Positions 8,602 through 18,932 are shown, counted from the first letter of the stretch. The stretch is 64,000 nucleotides of DNA from Colwellia sp. Arc7-D (GCF_003061515.1 NZ_CP028924.1:434001-498000); one strand, 5' to 3'. Notes: generated by a model not told the origin, from the sequence alone. Made by a program: numbers and translations.

Positions 8602-10689
8602 ATGGCTAGCTATAATACTTCGCGTCTTGTTATGCTTTATTTGTTTGCTACCTTTTTAAGCTTAGGATTTATTCCGTTTGAGGCTCATGCTTCAAGTGAG
8701 TCTTTCACCTTTATTGAGTTTAATATTGCCTTTGTTTTAGGACTTAGTCTGCCGGTATTACTGATTGTTTTTATTATTAAGCCAAAACCTACCATTAAAA
8801 AGCGTTTACCTGTATTACTCACTTTAGCGTTGCTTGGCTTACTTTATTCTTTAAGTTTTTTTCCGAAAAATCATTTATACCTCAGCCTGATCTTTAGCGG
8901 TTTATTGTTCCAAATAATCAGTTATTGGTCATGTAATTATCCCGTTATAGATAAAGCTTCAGCTATCAGTTTTAAATTGAAAAATAGTCTTTTTATCGCG
9001 CTTTTTTCGATATTCATACTTTTACTTTGGACAGACTTTATCAGCATTTCAATGGCCTGGCTGATATTGGCAAGCCTACAAATTATTCTCACTCTGAGTT
9101 ATGTTTGGTTATCACGGCAGACCAGTCGTGAAGTCAATGTTCGTTCAATATCTTTGTTGACCATTAATGTCGCCTTTGCCACAGGCGTTTATTTTTGGCT
9201 AGCAGGAAGCCTATCATTAAACTTACTTGTCGGGATGAGTGTTATTGCCTACTTGTTAGCCATGGCGAACGGCTGTTGGCATATTGTTACTACCCTTATT
9301 ACCAGAGAAAATGAGCAGCAGATACTGGCAACAATGCCTCAAGCTCAAATATCTTATGATCCAACAACAAACTTGCCTAACTACCAATATGCTTTATCTT
9401 TATTTGAGCACAGCATTGCCATCAATGACTCTGCTCGCTATGCGGTTATTATCTGTAAACCAATAGACTTTCAGCAAATAAATTCGGTGTTAGGCCATCA
9501 TAATTCCGATATTTTACTGTTACAGTTGGCGTATAGTCTTCAACAGTCGATTGTTAATAATACTGAATTACTTAATTTTTCAACACAAGAGTCACCGGTT
9601 AGGATTGCTCGCCTGCAAGGTCTGCACTTTTTACTCGTAATAGATGTATCTCAAACTAAGCACAATGAAAACGTTATCATTGAGCAGCTTTGTAAAGACC
9701 TCGCTCTGGCGGTTCCTGGTCCTATGAGTTTTAAAAGTTTTTCGTCGTATTTTAAACTCGCTTTTGGTGTTGCGTTTCTAGGGAAAGATAGCCTAAACGT
9801 TACTGAAGTTATTGCTTATGCAGAAGATGCTTTATTACAAGCTGAAAAAGAACAGCAGCTAGTGAGCTTTTTTAATCAAGACATTGCTCTTTTTAATCAA
9901 CAACAGTTACATAAAATGGAACAACTTAAGCTGGCGATTGAACAAAAAAGTTTACAATGGCACCTTCAACCTCAAGTAAAAGTTCAAAGCAAGCAGTTAA
10001 TAAGTTTCGAAATGCAGGTTAATTGGCAGCGCCAAGATAACGAATTACTCAGTTTAGATGAAATGCTGTTGATTGCAGACCAAAGTGGCGATACGTATGC
10101 GCTGAGTTTGCAGATAATTAATCAAGCTTTTAAAGCACTTGTAGAACTTCAGCACTTAAATCTTGCTATTCCTGTTGCGATTAAGTTGTCTGATCAGAGT
10201 TTACTTGAGCCTGATCTGGTTGATTATATTGAGCAACAGAGTAAAGCTCATGGTATAGATTGCCAGTTACTTACCGTTGAGGTTCAAGAAGCGATTCTTT
10301 TGATGTCTTCACCTCAAGCTAAAGCAAGTATTGATCAACTTAAGTCACTCGGCATTAGCATTGTGATTGACCAGTTTTCAGGGAGTTATGAAGCGTTGCG
10401 TTATATTCGTCGTATGGCGGTTAATGGTATTAAAATAGATTGCTATTCATTGGCTACTGTAACGGCGGGCTCTTCAGATAAGGCCATTATTAATGCGTTA
10501 ATAACGCTGACGCGTAAAATGAATTTACCCTTAATTGGTACGAATATTAATGCTATTGCTGTTGAAGAAATGTTTATTGCGATGGGTGGTGAGTTTGGTC
10601 AAGGGCAAAGATATAGTTCAGGAATAACGCTAGAAGAATTGCCACCTTGGTTAACTGCATGGCATAAGCAATACCCTGATCAAGCCTAG
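8602..10689 (+). CDS. Membrane protein with degenerate GGDEF and degenerate EAL domains
   Basis: About 695 residues: N-terminal signal/membrane region with about seven to eight spans (to about residue 235), then a GGDEF-like domain (about 250-415) and an EAL-like domain (about 425-690). Both look catalytically dead. Where GGDEF is expected the sequence reads 'RLQGLHFLL'. The EAL signature is 'FEMQVNW', the DDFGTGYSSL loop is 'DQFSGSYEAL', and the AEGVET motif is lost ('GTNINAIAVEE'). It may therefore bind c-di-GMP or act through protein contacts. I prefer the ATG at 8602; a TTG at 8590 is in frame. It is 99 bases after hutI and ends in a hairpin shared with rraA. Confidence 0.82.
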   Translation: MASYNTSRLVMLYLFATFLSLGFIPFEAHASSESFTFIEFNIAFVLGLSLPVLLIVFIIKPKPTIKKRLPVLLTLALLGLLYSLSFFPKNHLYLSLIFSGLLFQIISYWSCNYPVIDKASAISFKLKNSLFIALFSIFILLLWTDFISISMAWLILASLQIILTLSYVWLSRQTSREVNVRSISLLTINVAFATGVYFWLAGSLSLNLLVGMSVIAYLLAMANGCWHIVTTLITRENEQQILATMPQAQISYDPTTNLPNYQYALSLFEHSIAINDSARYAVIICKPIDFQQINSVLGHHNSDILLLQLAYSLQQSIVNNTELLNFSTQESPVRIARLQGLHFLLVIDVSQTKHNENVIIEQLCKDLALAVPGPMSFKSFSSYFKLAFGVAFLGKDSLNVTEVIAYAEDALLQAEKEQQLVSFFNQDIALFNQQQLHKMEQLKLAIEQKSLQWHLQPQVKVQSKQLISFEMQVNWQRQDNELLSLDEMLLIADQSGDTYALSLQIINQAFKALVELQHLNLAIPVAIKLSDQSLLEPDLVDYIEQQSKAHGIDCQLLTVEVQEAILLMSSPQAKASIDQLKSLGISIVIDQFSGSYEALRYIRRMAVNGIKIDCYSLATVTAGSSDKAIINALITLTRKMNLPLIGTNINAIAVEEMFIAMGGEFGQGQRYSSGITLEELPPWLTAWHKQYPDQA

Positions 10690-10700
10690 CTAGGCTTGAT
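10679..10700. terminator. Hairpin between convergent genes
   Basis: Perfect inverted repeat with 8-base arms (ATCAAGCC / GGCTTGAT) around TAGCTA, itself palindromic. It overlaps the stop codon region of the GGDEF/EAL gene and lies between it and convergent rraA. No T run follows, so termination strength is uncertain. Confidence 0.5.
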
Positions 10701-10718
10701 GTTGTTAGGGTTAGTTTA

Positions 10719-11204
10719 TTAATCTATGTCTAAGGGCTCAGGTGATAAAATAACCCCAGTGTTGTCGGCATAAATATGGTCGTCAGGCAAAAAAGTAACC
10801 CCTGCGAAGTTTATAGCGAGGTCGCTTTCACCGATATTACTGGTACTTGCACCTACGGGAATAGACAGTAATCCCTGAATGCCAATATCAATATCTTCTA
10901 AAGCGTCTACATCTCTAACACTGCCAAAGCAGATTATGCCTTCCCAGTTGTTTTTTGCTGCTTGTTCAGCAATATTAATATCAATAAGTGCTCTGCGCGT
11001 TGAACCACCGCCATCAATAACCAATACTTTGCCAGTACCGTCAGTGTCTACCACTTCGGCAATTAAGCCATTATTTTCGAAGCACTTTATTGTCACAACC
11101 TTGCCGCCAAAAGAGCTCCTGCCGCCGTAATTACTAAATACGGGTTCAAGAACATCGATTAAATCAGTGTAAATATCACATAGCTCTGAAGTGTTGTATT
11201 CCAT
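10719..11204 (-). CDS. rraA: Ribonuclease E activity regulator RraA
   Basis: A 161-residue RraA protein, which in E. coli binds and inhibits RNase E and DEAD-box helicases to change mRNA decay. Family core is present: '[19 protein letters not shown]' near residue 27, '[23 protein letters not shown]' near 60 and '[15 protein letters not shown]' near 95. Length matches the family. ATG preceded by AGGAA. In E. coli rraA lies near hslVU-menA; here it is separated from hslU by a GGDEF/EAL gene, a variant of the same neighbourhood. The structurally similar 4-hydroxy-4-methyl-2-oxoglutarate aldolase group is an alternative, but the sequence fits RraA. Confidence 0.94.
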   Translation of the reverse strand: MEYNTSELCDIYTDLIDVLEPVFSNYGGRSSFGGKVVTIKCFENNGLIAEVVDTDGTGKVLVIDGGGSTRRALIDINIAEQAAKNNWEGIICFGSVRDVDALEDIDIGIQGLLSIPVGASTSNIGESDLAINFAGVTFLPDDHIYADNTGVILSPEPLDID

Positions 11205-11373
11205 GTTAAGTATTCCTAATAATGTTTATTCTTAACTAGTATAACGGCTGAATACATAGGCACAACCGATAAGCTGTTATTGATAGTAAAAATAGTGAAA
11301 GTGTTGCTAACTTGTAATTCATTAAAAAACATTATTTAATAGCCATTATTATCTATTATTAATAGTTGCATTT

Positions 11374-13374
11374 ATGGCTGTTCGGGAATTTGCCCATAGC
11401 TTAATCTATTCCACAGAAACTCTTATTTTTAGCATTCTTGCTTTACTTCTCCTCGCTTATTATCGAGGTTTTGGACGTACCTATGTTAAATATTGGCTAT
11501 TTAGTTTAACCGCCTTAGCTGTAAACCAACTATCTCTCGCTTTAGAAAGTACTTTGAGCCAACAAAACATTGGCAGTCTCATTGATACATCGCTAGCGTT
11601 AATAAGACAAATAAGTCAATATTTTCACTTCTTATTCTTGATGTTGGGTATTTACAGCGCGACAAAAAAAGCTCCAATTAACCCTCGAGTGCTTATTATT
11701 GGTGTGCTCGTTGTGATAACTCTCAGTTGCATCGCTGTTCTGCCTTATGGCTTTGATAGTGCAAATGTTTTTAATCGCTTTTATCTACGTGAAAGTTTAG
11801 CTGCATTTATTTTTGGTTGTGGATTTATTGTTGCAGCATGCTATTTATACTCCTCTGATGTAGAACATTTTTCTGGAAAAATTTTATTAGTTTACTGTGT
11901 GCTTGTTGGCATTCGATATTTAGCCTTTTCATTTACTTCTATTATTTCATTAACCGAAGACTGGTTTAGGCATTTAACTGAATGGTTGATTTATGTTGAC
12001 CTAGGCATTCATACAACATTAGGTTTTATTATACTTATATGGATGCAAGGCGCAGAAAGAAATATCGCGGACACAGCTATTAATCGCGCTAAATATTTAG
12101 ATGAGCACGATGCGCTAACTGGCGCATTAAACCGTGAACAGGTACTCGAAAAATTAACACACGAAATGCAAACTGCTGGCGAGAACGGAGATAAACTTTG
12201 TGTTTACTTACTTGATCTCAAGAGATTTAAATTCGTTAATGATACTTATGGCTTAAAAGTTGGTGATTTAATTCTGGGTGAAACTGCCCGCAGGTTAACG
12301 CAAAGCCTATTGCAACCTAAAGTTGTAGGGCGCTTGAGCGGCGACTCATTCATGTATGTTATTAACTACAGTACTGAGCGCCAGCAGTTGACAGCTGAAG
12401 AGCATCTGCACGCTTTAATTGCTCACCCTTATCAAATTGAGCAACATGAGGTGCACTTACAATGCAGTATTGGTTATTGTGAATTTCCTACTGACGCCGA
12501 TAATGCTGATGAGCTACTGCAAAAGTCTAACCTAGCGCTTTTTCAAGCTGAAAGCCTTAATATTCGAACTGTTAAATATGAATCAGGTATGCAGTCACAC
12601 GGTCGACATTTGATGGCAATGGAAAAAGAAATTCGCCAAGCTATAGCAAATGAAGAGCTGATTTTACATTTTCAACCACAATTAAATTTGAAGCAAAACC
12701 GTTTAGAAGCCGCCGAAGTATTAGTTCGTTGGCAACACCCTGAAAAGGGGGTGTTAGCACCAGGGCAGTTTTTTGCTGATATTGAAGCGCTTAATTTATT
12801 TAGTGAGTTAGATAATTATGTGCTTGAAAAAACCTGTCAAACAATTGAAAAATGGTATAAAAAATATAATCGACGAGTCCCTTTAGCCATAAATATTACG
12901 GCAGATGAGTTTCAAAACTCTAACTTTATTCGAAATATTCAAACTCTCCTTAAAAAATATGCTATTCCGCCTATTTATCTTGAATTAGAAATTACAGAGA
13001 ATGTGGTTATAACGGATATTGAGTTAGTAATGAAAACCATAATAGAGTTACAAAATATGGGCATTAAAGTGTCGATTGATGATTTTGGTACAGGATACTC
13101 ATCATTGGCATATTTAAGAAGGTTACCGATTGATAAAATAAAAATTGATCGGAGCTTTATTCAAGAAGTTGCTTCTAACGATTCAGACTTAACCATAGTG
13201 AAAACTATGATTGAACTTTCACATGGCTTAGGTAAGCGTGTTCTGGCAGAAGGCGTTGAGACAAAAGAGCAATTACAATTATTGCGTAATATTGGCTGTG
13301 ATGCGGTTCAGGGCTATTTTATTAGCAAACCAATAAGTGAAGAAGCGTTTACTAAATACTTTAGACGGAAATAA
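11374..13374 (+). CDS. Membrane GGDEF/EAL protein, probable c-di-GMP phosphodiesterase
   Basis: 666 residues. The N-terminal sensor has about seven membrane spans (residues 10-225). The GGDEF domain (about 245-400) carries SGDSF at 322-326 instead of GGDEF, so cyclase activity is unlikely. The EAL domain (about 415-660) looks intact: EVL at 448-450 (a tolerated EAL variant), 'LELEITEN' near 536, DDFGTGYSSL at 569-578, 'KIDRSF', 'AEGVET' and 'QGYFISKP'. The predicted role is breakdown of c-di-GMP in response to an unknown membrane signal. It stands alone between divergent rraA and convergent DUF971. Confidence 0.88.
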   Translation: MAVREFAHSLIYSTETLIFSILALLLLAYYRGFGRTYVKYWLFSLTALAVNQLSLALESTLSQQNIGSLIDTSLALIRQISQYFHFLFLMLGIYSATKKAPINPRVLIIGVLVVITLSCIAVLPYGFDSANVFNRFYLRESLAAFIFGCGFIVAACYLYSSDVEHFSGKILLVYCVLVGIRYLAFSFTSIISLTEDWFRHLTEWLIYVDLGIHTTLGFIILIWMQGAERNIADTAINRAKYLDEHDALTGALNREQVLEKLTHEMQTAGENGDKLCVYLLDLKRFKFVNDTYGLKVGDLILGETARRLTQSLLQPKVVGRLSGDSFMYVINYSTERQQLTAEEHLHALIAHPYQIEQHEVHLQCSIGYCEFPTDADNADELLQKSNLALFQAESLNIRTVKYESGMQSHGRHLMAMEKEIRQAIANEELILHFQPQLNLKQNRLEAAEVLVRWQHPEKGVLAPGQFFADIEALNLFSELDNYVLEKTCQTIEKWYKKYNRRVPLAINITADEFQNSNFIRNIQTLLKKYAIPPIYLELEITENVVITDIELVMKTIIELQNMGIKVSIDDFGTGYSSLAYLRRLPIDKIKIDRSFIQEVASNDSDLTIVKTMIELSHGLGKRVLAEGVETKEQLQLLRNIGCDAVQGYFISKPISEEAFTKYFRRK

Positions 13375-13396
13375 CTCAGCATGAATTTAGTGACGA

Positions 13397-13424
13397 TATA
13401 TGATGCTATTAATTGCATCATATA
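13397..13424. terminator. Hairpin between convergent genes
   Basis: Perfect 10-base stem (TATATGATGC / GCATCATATA) with loop TATTAATT, between the GGDEF/EAL gene and the DUF971 gene. No strong T tract follows, so it may act as an mRNA 3' end structure as much as a terminator. Confidence 0.55.
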
Positions 13425-13431
13425 GCTGATG

Positions 13432-13818
13432 TTATTTAACTTCTTTAATCTCTATCATTGCCTCTCGGCTATTACTTACGGTACTTGTACTGGCAAGGTA
13501 ACGCTGCCAACGTTGTTGATATTCAGCCGCTAATAGTAATAAATAATCGTCGTGATATATATTGCTGTGTCCATCATCAAAAATGAACCGGTAGCCATAC
13601 TTGCCTACCGATTCAATTTCTACTAACTGTACTTGTTTCTTATGATAGACCTTAGGTATTTCGCCTGTGGCTTTACCTTTGTCGTCAGTTGGAGCAAACA
13701 CACGTAAATATTCGATATTCAAATCAATAGTTTTATGGCTTTCTTGTTTATCATTTTCAAAAAAAACAGATAAAACCGATGCAGCCTTATTGATAATGAA
13801 GCGGCTTATATTACTCAT
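13432..13818 (-). CDS. DUF971 domain protein downstream of hslU
   Basis: A 128-residue protein with the DUF971 / gamma-butyrobetaine hydroxylase N-terminal-like fold ('DLNIEYLRVFAPTDD', 'VQLVEIESVGKYGYRFIFDDGHSNIYHDDYL', 'RWQRYL'), a small domain also found in Fe-S related proteins. Its function is not established. It follows hslU by 26 bases on the same strand, an arrangement common in proteobacteria. ATG after AGGAG. It lacks the CxxC motifs of some relatives. Confidence 0.85.
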   Translation of the reverse strand: MSNISRFIINKAASVLSVFFENDKQESHKTIDLNIEYLRVFAPTDDKGKATGEIPKVYHKKQVQLVEIESVGKYGYRFIFDDGHSNIYHDDYLLLLAAEYQQRWQRYLASTSTVSNSREAMIEIKEVK

Positions 13819-13844
13819 GTTTAACTCCTGATACTAACCGCTAA

Positions 13845-15173
13845 TTATAAAATAAAGCGGCTAAGATCTTCATCTTTAATTAAATCAGATAAGATATTAG
13901 CAACAAAATCAGCATCGATGAGGATCGTTTCACCTGCACGGTCATTCGCGGTAAACGAAAGCTCTTCTATTAAGCGCTCCATCATAGTATGTAAGCGACG
14001 CGCACCAATATTTTCAGTACTTTCGTTTACTTGCCATGCTGCATTCGCAATAGCTTGAATACCATCTTTGCTAAATGAAATATCAACGCCTTCAGTCGCT
14101 AACAAGGCAATATATTGCTCGGTCAGTGAAGCGTTAGGTTCGGTTAATATCCTGACAAAATCATCAGTGGTTAACGCTTTTAATTCAACACGAATCGGCA
14201 ATCGGCCTTGTAGCTCTGGGATCAAGTCAGATGGCTTTGACATTTGAAAGGCGCCTGAAGCAATAAAGAGGATGTGGTCAGTTTTAACCATGCCATGTTT
14301 AGTGCTAACGGTAGAGCCTTCAATTAATGGTAGTAAGTCACGTTGCACACCTTCTCTTGAAACATCAGGGCCTGAGCTGTCACCGCGTTTACAAATTTTA
14401 TCTATTTCATCAATAAATACGATGCCGTTTTGTTCAACTTGATATATCGCTTTTTCTTTGATGTCGTCTTGGTTAACAATTTTTGCGGCTTCTTCTTCTT
14501 GTAAAGCCTTAAAAGCGTCTTTGATTTTTAACTTACGCTTTTTTGTTTTTTCACTCGACATGTTTTGGAACATGCTTTGCAACTGCGAGGTCATGTCTTC
14601 CATGCCTGGAGGTGCCATGATTTCAACACCCATTTGAGCGGCAGCTAAATCAAGTTCAATTTCTTTATCGTCAAGTTGGCCTTCACGTAATTTTTTACGA
14701 AATACTTGGCGAGTAGAGCTATTATCTGGCTGTTCGTCATTACCAAAGCCATCACGTGCTGATGGTAATAAAACATCTAATATACGCTCTTCAGCAGCTT
14801 CTTCGGCTAAGTGCTTAACACGCGTCATTTCTTGTTCTTTGGTCATTTTAATAGCCATGTCAGCAAGGTCGCGAATTATCGTTTCAACCTCTTTACCAAC
14901 ATAACCTACTTCTGTGAACTTAGTCGCTTCAACTTTAATAAAAGGGGCGTTGGCTAACTTGGCTAAACGTCTAGCAATTTCTGTTTTGCCGACACCTGTA
15001 GGGCCAATCATCAGAATGTTTTTAGGGGTAACTTCATCGCGCAACTCTTCATTAAGTTGCATTCTACGCCAGCGGTTTCTTAGCGCTATTGCGACGGCAC
15101 GTTTGGCATCCGCTTGACCAACAATGTGGCTATCGAGTTCGTGAACTATTTCACGTGGTGTCATATTCGACAT
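13845..15173 (-). CDS. hslU: HslU, ATPase subunit of the HslVU protease
   Basis: AAA+ unfoldase that feeds substrates to the HslV peptidase in the cytoplasm. 442 residues, the normal length. Walker [10 protein letters not shown] at 57-65; I domain in the middle (about 110-240); Walker B '[11 protein letters not shown]' near 250; sensor/arginine-finger region '[12 protein letters not shown]' near 324; C-terminal 'DLSRFIL' tail, the type that docks into HslV. ATG after AAGGAA. hslV lies 22 bases upstream in the same operon, driven by a heat-shock type promoter. Confidence 0.97.
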   Translation of the reverse strand: MSNMTPREIVHELDSHIVGQADAKRAVAIALRNRWRRMQLNEELRDEVTPKNILMIGPTGVGKTEIARRLAKLANAPFIKVEATKFTEVGYVGKEVETIIRDLADMAIKMTKEQEMTRVKHLAEEAAEERILDVLLPSARDGFGNDEQPDNSSTRQVFRKKLREGQLDDKEIELDLAAAQMGVEIMAPPGMEDMTSQLQSMFQNMSSEKTKKRKLKIKDAFKALQEEEAAKIVNQDDIKEKAIYQVEQNGIVFIDEIDKICKRGDSSGPDVSREGVQRDLLPLIEGSTVSTKHGMVKTDHILFIASGAFQMSKPSDLIPELQGRLPIRVELKALTTDDFVRILTEPNASLTEQYIALLATEGVDISFSKDGIQAIANAAWQVNESTENIGARRLHTMMERLIEELSFTANDRAGETILIDADFVANILSDLIKDEDLSRFIL

Positions 15174-15195
15174 ATTAATTCCTTACAATTGGCGG

Positions 15196-15714
15196 TTAAA
15201 GTTCATCAATCACGTGTTGCTGATTGGTAAATACACAAATGTCACCGGCAATTTTTAATGATTTTTCAACAATTTCTTTCGCAGAAAGTTCGGTGTTTTC
15301 TAGTAGTGCTGTTGCAGCCGATTGTGCAAAGTTACCACCACTACCGATAGCAATAAGATCATGCTCAGGTTGCACTACATCGCCATTACCTGTGATGATC
15401 AGCGAGGCTGTTTCATCGGCAACCGCTAACAAAGCTTCAAGTTTGCGCAGTGCACGATCGCTGCGCCAATCTTTTGCAAGCTCAACCGCCGCTTTCGTTA
15501 AATGGCCTTGGTGCATTTCTAACTTGCTTTCAAAACGTTCAAATAAAGTAAAGGCATCAGCTGTGCCGCCAGCAAAACCGGCCAGTACTTTGCCATTGTA
15601 TAAGCGGCGTACTTTACGCGCATTGCCTTTCATTACAGTGTTGCCAAGGGAAACTTGACCATCACCACCTATGGCAACTTTGCCATTACGTCTGACAGAA
15701 ACAATAGTAGTCAC
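15196..15714 (-). CDS. hslV: HslV, peptidase subunit of the HslVU protease
   Basis: Threonine peptidase related to proteasome beta subunits. I place the start at a GTG at 15714, giving 172 residues beginning [11 protein letters not shown], so the catalytic Thr follows the removed Met as in all HslV. AAGAGG (complement of 15721-15726) lies 6 bases upstream. A longer open frame from a TTG at 15738 would bury the catalytic Thr and cover the ribosome-binding site. '[23 protein letters not shown]' and '[17 protein letters not shown]' are family blocks. First gene of hslV-hslU-DUF971. Confidence 0.95.
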   Translation of the reverse strand: MTTIVSVRRNGKVAIGGDGQVSLGNTVMKGNARKVRRLYNGKVLAGFAGGTADAFTLFERFESKLEMHQGHLTKAAVELAKDWRSDRALRKLEALLAVADETASLIITGNGDVVQPEHDLIAIGSGGNFAQSAATALLENTELSAKEIVEKSLKIAGDICVFTNQQHVIDEL

Positions 15715-15770
15715 AATTAACCTCTTACATATTACCAACTGAGATAGTCGGCTTGTCTAATGTAGATTAG

Positions 15771-15799
15771 ATAAGGGGTAGCTTGAGCTTTTTCAAGGG
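15771..15799 (-). promoter_or_regulatory. Sigma-32 (heat shock) promoter of hslV
   Basis: On the minus strand: CCCTTGAA (complement of 15792-15799), a 13-base spacer, then CCCCTTAT (complement of 15771-15778). This fits the sigma-32 consensus (CTTGAA, 13-15 bases, CCCCAT-T) closely. The predicted transcription start is near 15764, about 50 bases before the GTG of hslV. Confidence 0.85.
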
Positions 15800-16043
15800 A
15801 GCAGCGATGATTAATAACCAGCGAGTAGTTTAATCGCTTGTTCGCTAGCCGTTTTAAGTGGCTAGTTAGATGTTAATACGCTTAGTTTTTAAGGTCGCTT
15901 GATGAAGGTATATTATAAGATTGATTTGTTGGCATAAATGCCTAATTACACTTGCCTGAATGTATATATTATATTGAGGTATGAGCAGCCAAAGATTATC
16001 AGCTGCACAGGAGGTATTCATATTGGTAGATTGTTAAGCTTTA
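15800..16043. other. Intergenic region between ftsN and the hslV promoter
   Basis: Apart from the sigma-32 promoter at its edge, the gap holds one hairpin with 6-base arms (CTAGCC 15845-15850, GGCTAG 15860-15865), possibly the ftsN 3' end. I see no convincing gene; an 88-codon plus-strand open frame starting at 15938 overlaps ftsN antisense and lacks a ribosome-binding site. Confidence 0.5.
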
Positions 16044-16598
16044 TTAATCCCAGCCCCATATTTTACAGCCATGTACTGAGTTATTTTTTAATTTGTGTTT
16101 ATCTTTTTCTGCTTCACGCTTCTTCGTATAAGGACCTAAGTAAACTTTATACCAGACCGATGAGGTGCCCGTTGCTTTACTCACTTGCGCCTCTAAACCT
16201 GTAAAAGCGATTTTTGCTTTTAATGATTCAGCTTGTTTACGAGTTCTAAACGAACCACATTGCATTTTATAAGGACCTCTTTGGGTAACTTCATATTCAC
16301 CCACTTCAACTTGTTTGCTTTTTAGGTCGTCAACGTATGTCCATTTTTCTTCCGGAAGTTCAGGAAGTTCTGCTGCTTTTTTCTTAGCCTTAATGACTTT
16401 AGGTTCAATAACGGTTTCAGGTTGTTTGTCTTTAATACTCCACAACATATAGCTAAAGCTAGGTATAGCGATAATGAGAAATGCTGTAATTAATTTCAAT
16501 TTCGTCGAAAGTCCCTGAGGCGGTTGCTCATTTTTTTTATAAGGACTTTGCTTTTTATTTTTTGCTCGCGAGCGGGAAACGTAATCTTGATGTGCCAT
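16044..16598 (-). CDS. ftsN: FtsN-like cell-division protein with SPOR domain
   Basis: About 184 residues. It begins MAHQDYVSRS, like the cytoplasmic MAQxDYVxR start of FtsN, then a basic linker, one membrane span (about residues 37-56), a periplasmic linker and a C-terminal SPOR domain (about 110-184; 'YKMQCGSFRTRKQAESLKAKI', 'YKVYLGPYTKKREAEKDKHKL') that binds denuded septal peptidoglycan. I chose the ATG at 16598 over the open-frame start at 16628 because of this FtsN-like start. Position between priA and hslV matches E. coli ftsN. It is short for FtsN, with a reduced linker. Confidence 0.88.
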   Translation of the reverse strand: MAHQDYVSRSRAKNKKQSPYKKNEQPPQGLSTKLKLITAFLIIAIPSFSYMLWSIKDKQPETVIEPKVIKAKKKAAELPELPEEKWTYVDDLKSKQVEVGEYEVTQRGPYKMQCGSFRTRKQAESLKAKIAFTGLEAQVSKATGTSSVWYKVYLGPYTKKREAEKDKHKLKNNSVHGCKIWGWD

Positions 16599-16704
16599 GG
16601 AAAATAAATACCTGAAGACTTTCGCCAATTCTAACCAACTGGTAAAGAAATAACACCCATTGAGTTGATTAACTTGTAAATAAACTTTTCTCAGACTTAG
16701 CGAA

Positions 16705-18932
16705 TTACCAACTCAAGTCGACTGGATCGATATCAATTGACCATCTCACTTTTGATTGCCATTCATTATTTGCACTTTGATGAATAAGTTTAAAGACCGC
16801 CTGATGCAGTTGTTTTCTTGATTTTGCTTGCAAAATTAAGTGAAAACGAAATTTACCGGCCTTTTTTTCCATTGCTGCAGGAACAGGACCCGCAAACTGA
16901 CAGCCTTCAAAAGGCATTTCTGTCATGGCGCGTAAAAACTTTTCTGGATAAGAAGGGTAGTTAGCGTCGGCGCGAAATAAAGCTTGAAAACTAAATGGTG
17001 GTAATAAGGCTTGTTGGCGCTCTATCAATGCTTGTTTAGCAAAATGTTGATAACCATTGTTGACTAAATCTTGTAATAAAGGATGTTCAGGGAAATTACT
17101 TTGCACCATTACTCGACCCGGTTTACTTGCTCTACCGGCTCGTCCTGATACCTGAACAAGTAATTGCGCCATATGCTCTGCTGCGCGAAAGTCATAACTA
17201 AAAAGTGCACCGTCTACATCAAGTACCGCTACTAAGGTGACATCTGGAAAATGATGACCTTTGGCTAACATTTGCGTACCAATTAACAGTTGGTGTTCTT
17301 TATTACTCACTTCGGTTAAGAGCTTAGCTAATGCGCCTTTTTTACGCGTGCTATCCCGGTCGATTCTTACGGTAGAGTAATCAGGAAAAAGGCTGCTAAT
17401 TTTTTCTTCTAATTGCTCTGTACCTTGGCCAATTGGTTTAATACGTACGCTTCCACAGCTTGGGCATTGAGGAGGTATGCGCTTTTGGCTGCCACAATGA
17501 TGGCAAATGAGTAATCCTTGCCCTTGATGAAGCGTGTAAGGTTTGTTGCAACGCTGACAATCTGCTACCCAATGGCATTCTTGACAATTAATTGCTGGAG
17601 CATAACCCCGACGATTAAGAAAAATTAAGGCTTGCTCGCCACGGGCAAGGGTGTTTTTAATGGCTTGCTTTAAGGTGCCAGAAAGCCCATGTTCCATTTG
17701 TTGCTGTGCAACATCGATAAGGGTTATTTTAGCCGTTGAGGCATTACCAGCACGCTTGCGCAATTGATGATAATGGTATTTTCCCGTTAAGGCATTTTGT
17801 AGCGATTCAAAACTTGGTGTTGCTGTGCCTAATATAATAGGGATATCAAGTTGTCTGGCTCTTAGTATGGCAATGTCGCGAGCATGATAGCGAAAACTGT
17901 CTTGTTGTTTGAATGAGGCGTCGTGCTCTTCATCAACAATAATAAGACCTAGATCATGTAGCGGTGTGAATATAGCTGAACGTGTACCAATTACAATCGC
18001 TGCTGTACCGCGCTGAGCTTCTAACCAAGTTTGTAAACGCTCTTTATCGTTTAACCCCGAGTGATGCAAGCTAATAGGTACATTAAAACGTTGTTCGAAA
18101 CGGCTTAGGGTTTGTGGTGTAAGCCCTATTTCAGGCACTAAGACTAGCACTTGCTGACTTTTTGCTAATATTTGTTCAATAGCCTGTAAATATACTTCTG
18201 TTTTACCACTGCCGGTTATACCGTCGACTAAGTGACAAGAAAACTGCGATTGCATTTCTTTTACGGTAGCAACAATAATGGCTTGCTCGGGGATAATGCG
18301 AGCTTATTTTCTTGTTGTAATGCTTGATCTTGCCACTTAAATTGAGAAACTGTTCGGGTTTTACTGTAAATAAATTGTTTTTTCTCTAAAGCGTTGAGCT
18401 GTACTTTATTAAAGCCAAGCGTTAATAACTCTGACCATGTCATGCCATGGTGTTGCTTAAGCATAGTTAATAATTCAGCTTGTTTGGGTGAGCGTTTAGC
18501 TGTGGTTGCTTGCTCTTCATTACTTAAGTCTGATTTTGTTAACCAAATTTGGGGTAATTCAACGTCAGGTTGCTTTATTTGTCTCAACAGCACGGGTAAT
18601 GCTTGTTGGAATACATCACCAATCGGGTGATGGTAATAGTCGCTACAGCGCTGAATGAAATTGAGTAGTGTGGGTGAAAAATTAAAGCTATCACTGACTC
18701 TACTCAATACAGACTTTATTTTTTCTGGCGCATATTCTGTGCTTTCATCTATCGACAAAACTATGGCGATCACTTGGCGAGAGCCAAAAGGCACAATTAC
18801 TCGTTCACCTAATGTGATAGTTTTAGTATTTAATTCGGCAGGTACTTTGTAAGTAAACAACTGGCGCATAGGCACCGGTATTGCAACTTGCACATAAATG
18901 TCTGTAGAAGGTATTGCCAAAAATACTGCCAT
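16705..18932 (-). CDS. priA: PriA, primosomal helicase, reading frame broken by one missing base
   Basis: PriA restarts stalled replication forks by loading DnaB. The N-terminal part (18932 to about 18290) holds the DNA-binding domain ('VAIPVPMRQLFTYKVP'). The second part (to 16705) holds the helicase core: Walker A 'GITGSGKTEVY', 'VDEEHDASFKQQ' (DEEH box), 'GTATPSFESL', eight zinc-binding Cys in 'CQECHWVADCQRC...CHHCGSQ...CPSCGS', and 'QVSGRAGR'. The frame fails at 18287-18292, next to a run of four G (plus strand). One extra base joins '..LALSP' to 'EQAIIVATVKEMQSQ', giving about 742 residues, the normal length. PriA loss is very sick in E. coli, so a sequence error is likely. Divergent from rpmE as in E. 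coli. Confidence 0.92.

Noticed and set aside
15756..15771. TCTAAT-GTAG-ATTAGA hairpin as a 5' leader stem-loop of hslV mRNA
   Set aside because: The predicted transcription start falls near 15764, inside the hairpin, so the RNA would hold only half of it.
15938..16204. 88-codon plus-strand frame near the ftsN end
   Set aside because: Mostly antisense to the ftsN SPOR domain, no ribosome-binding site, composition unlike a protein.
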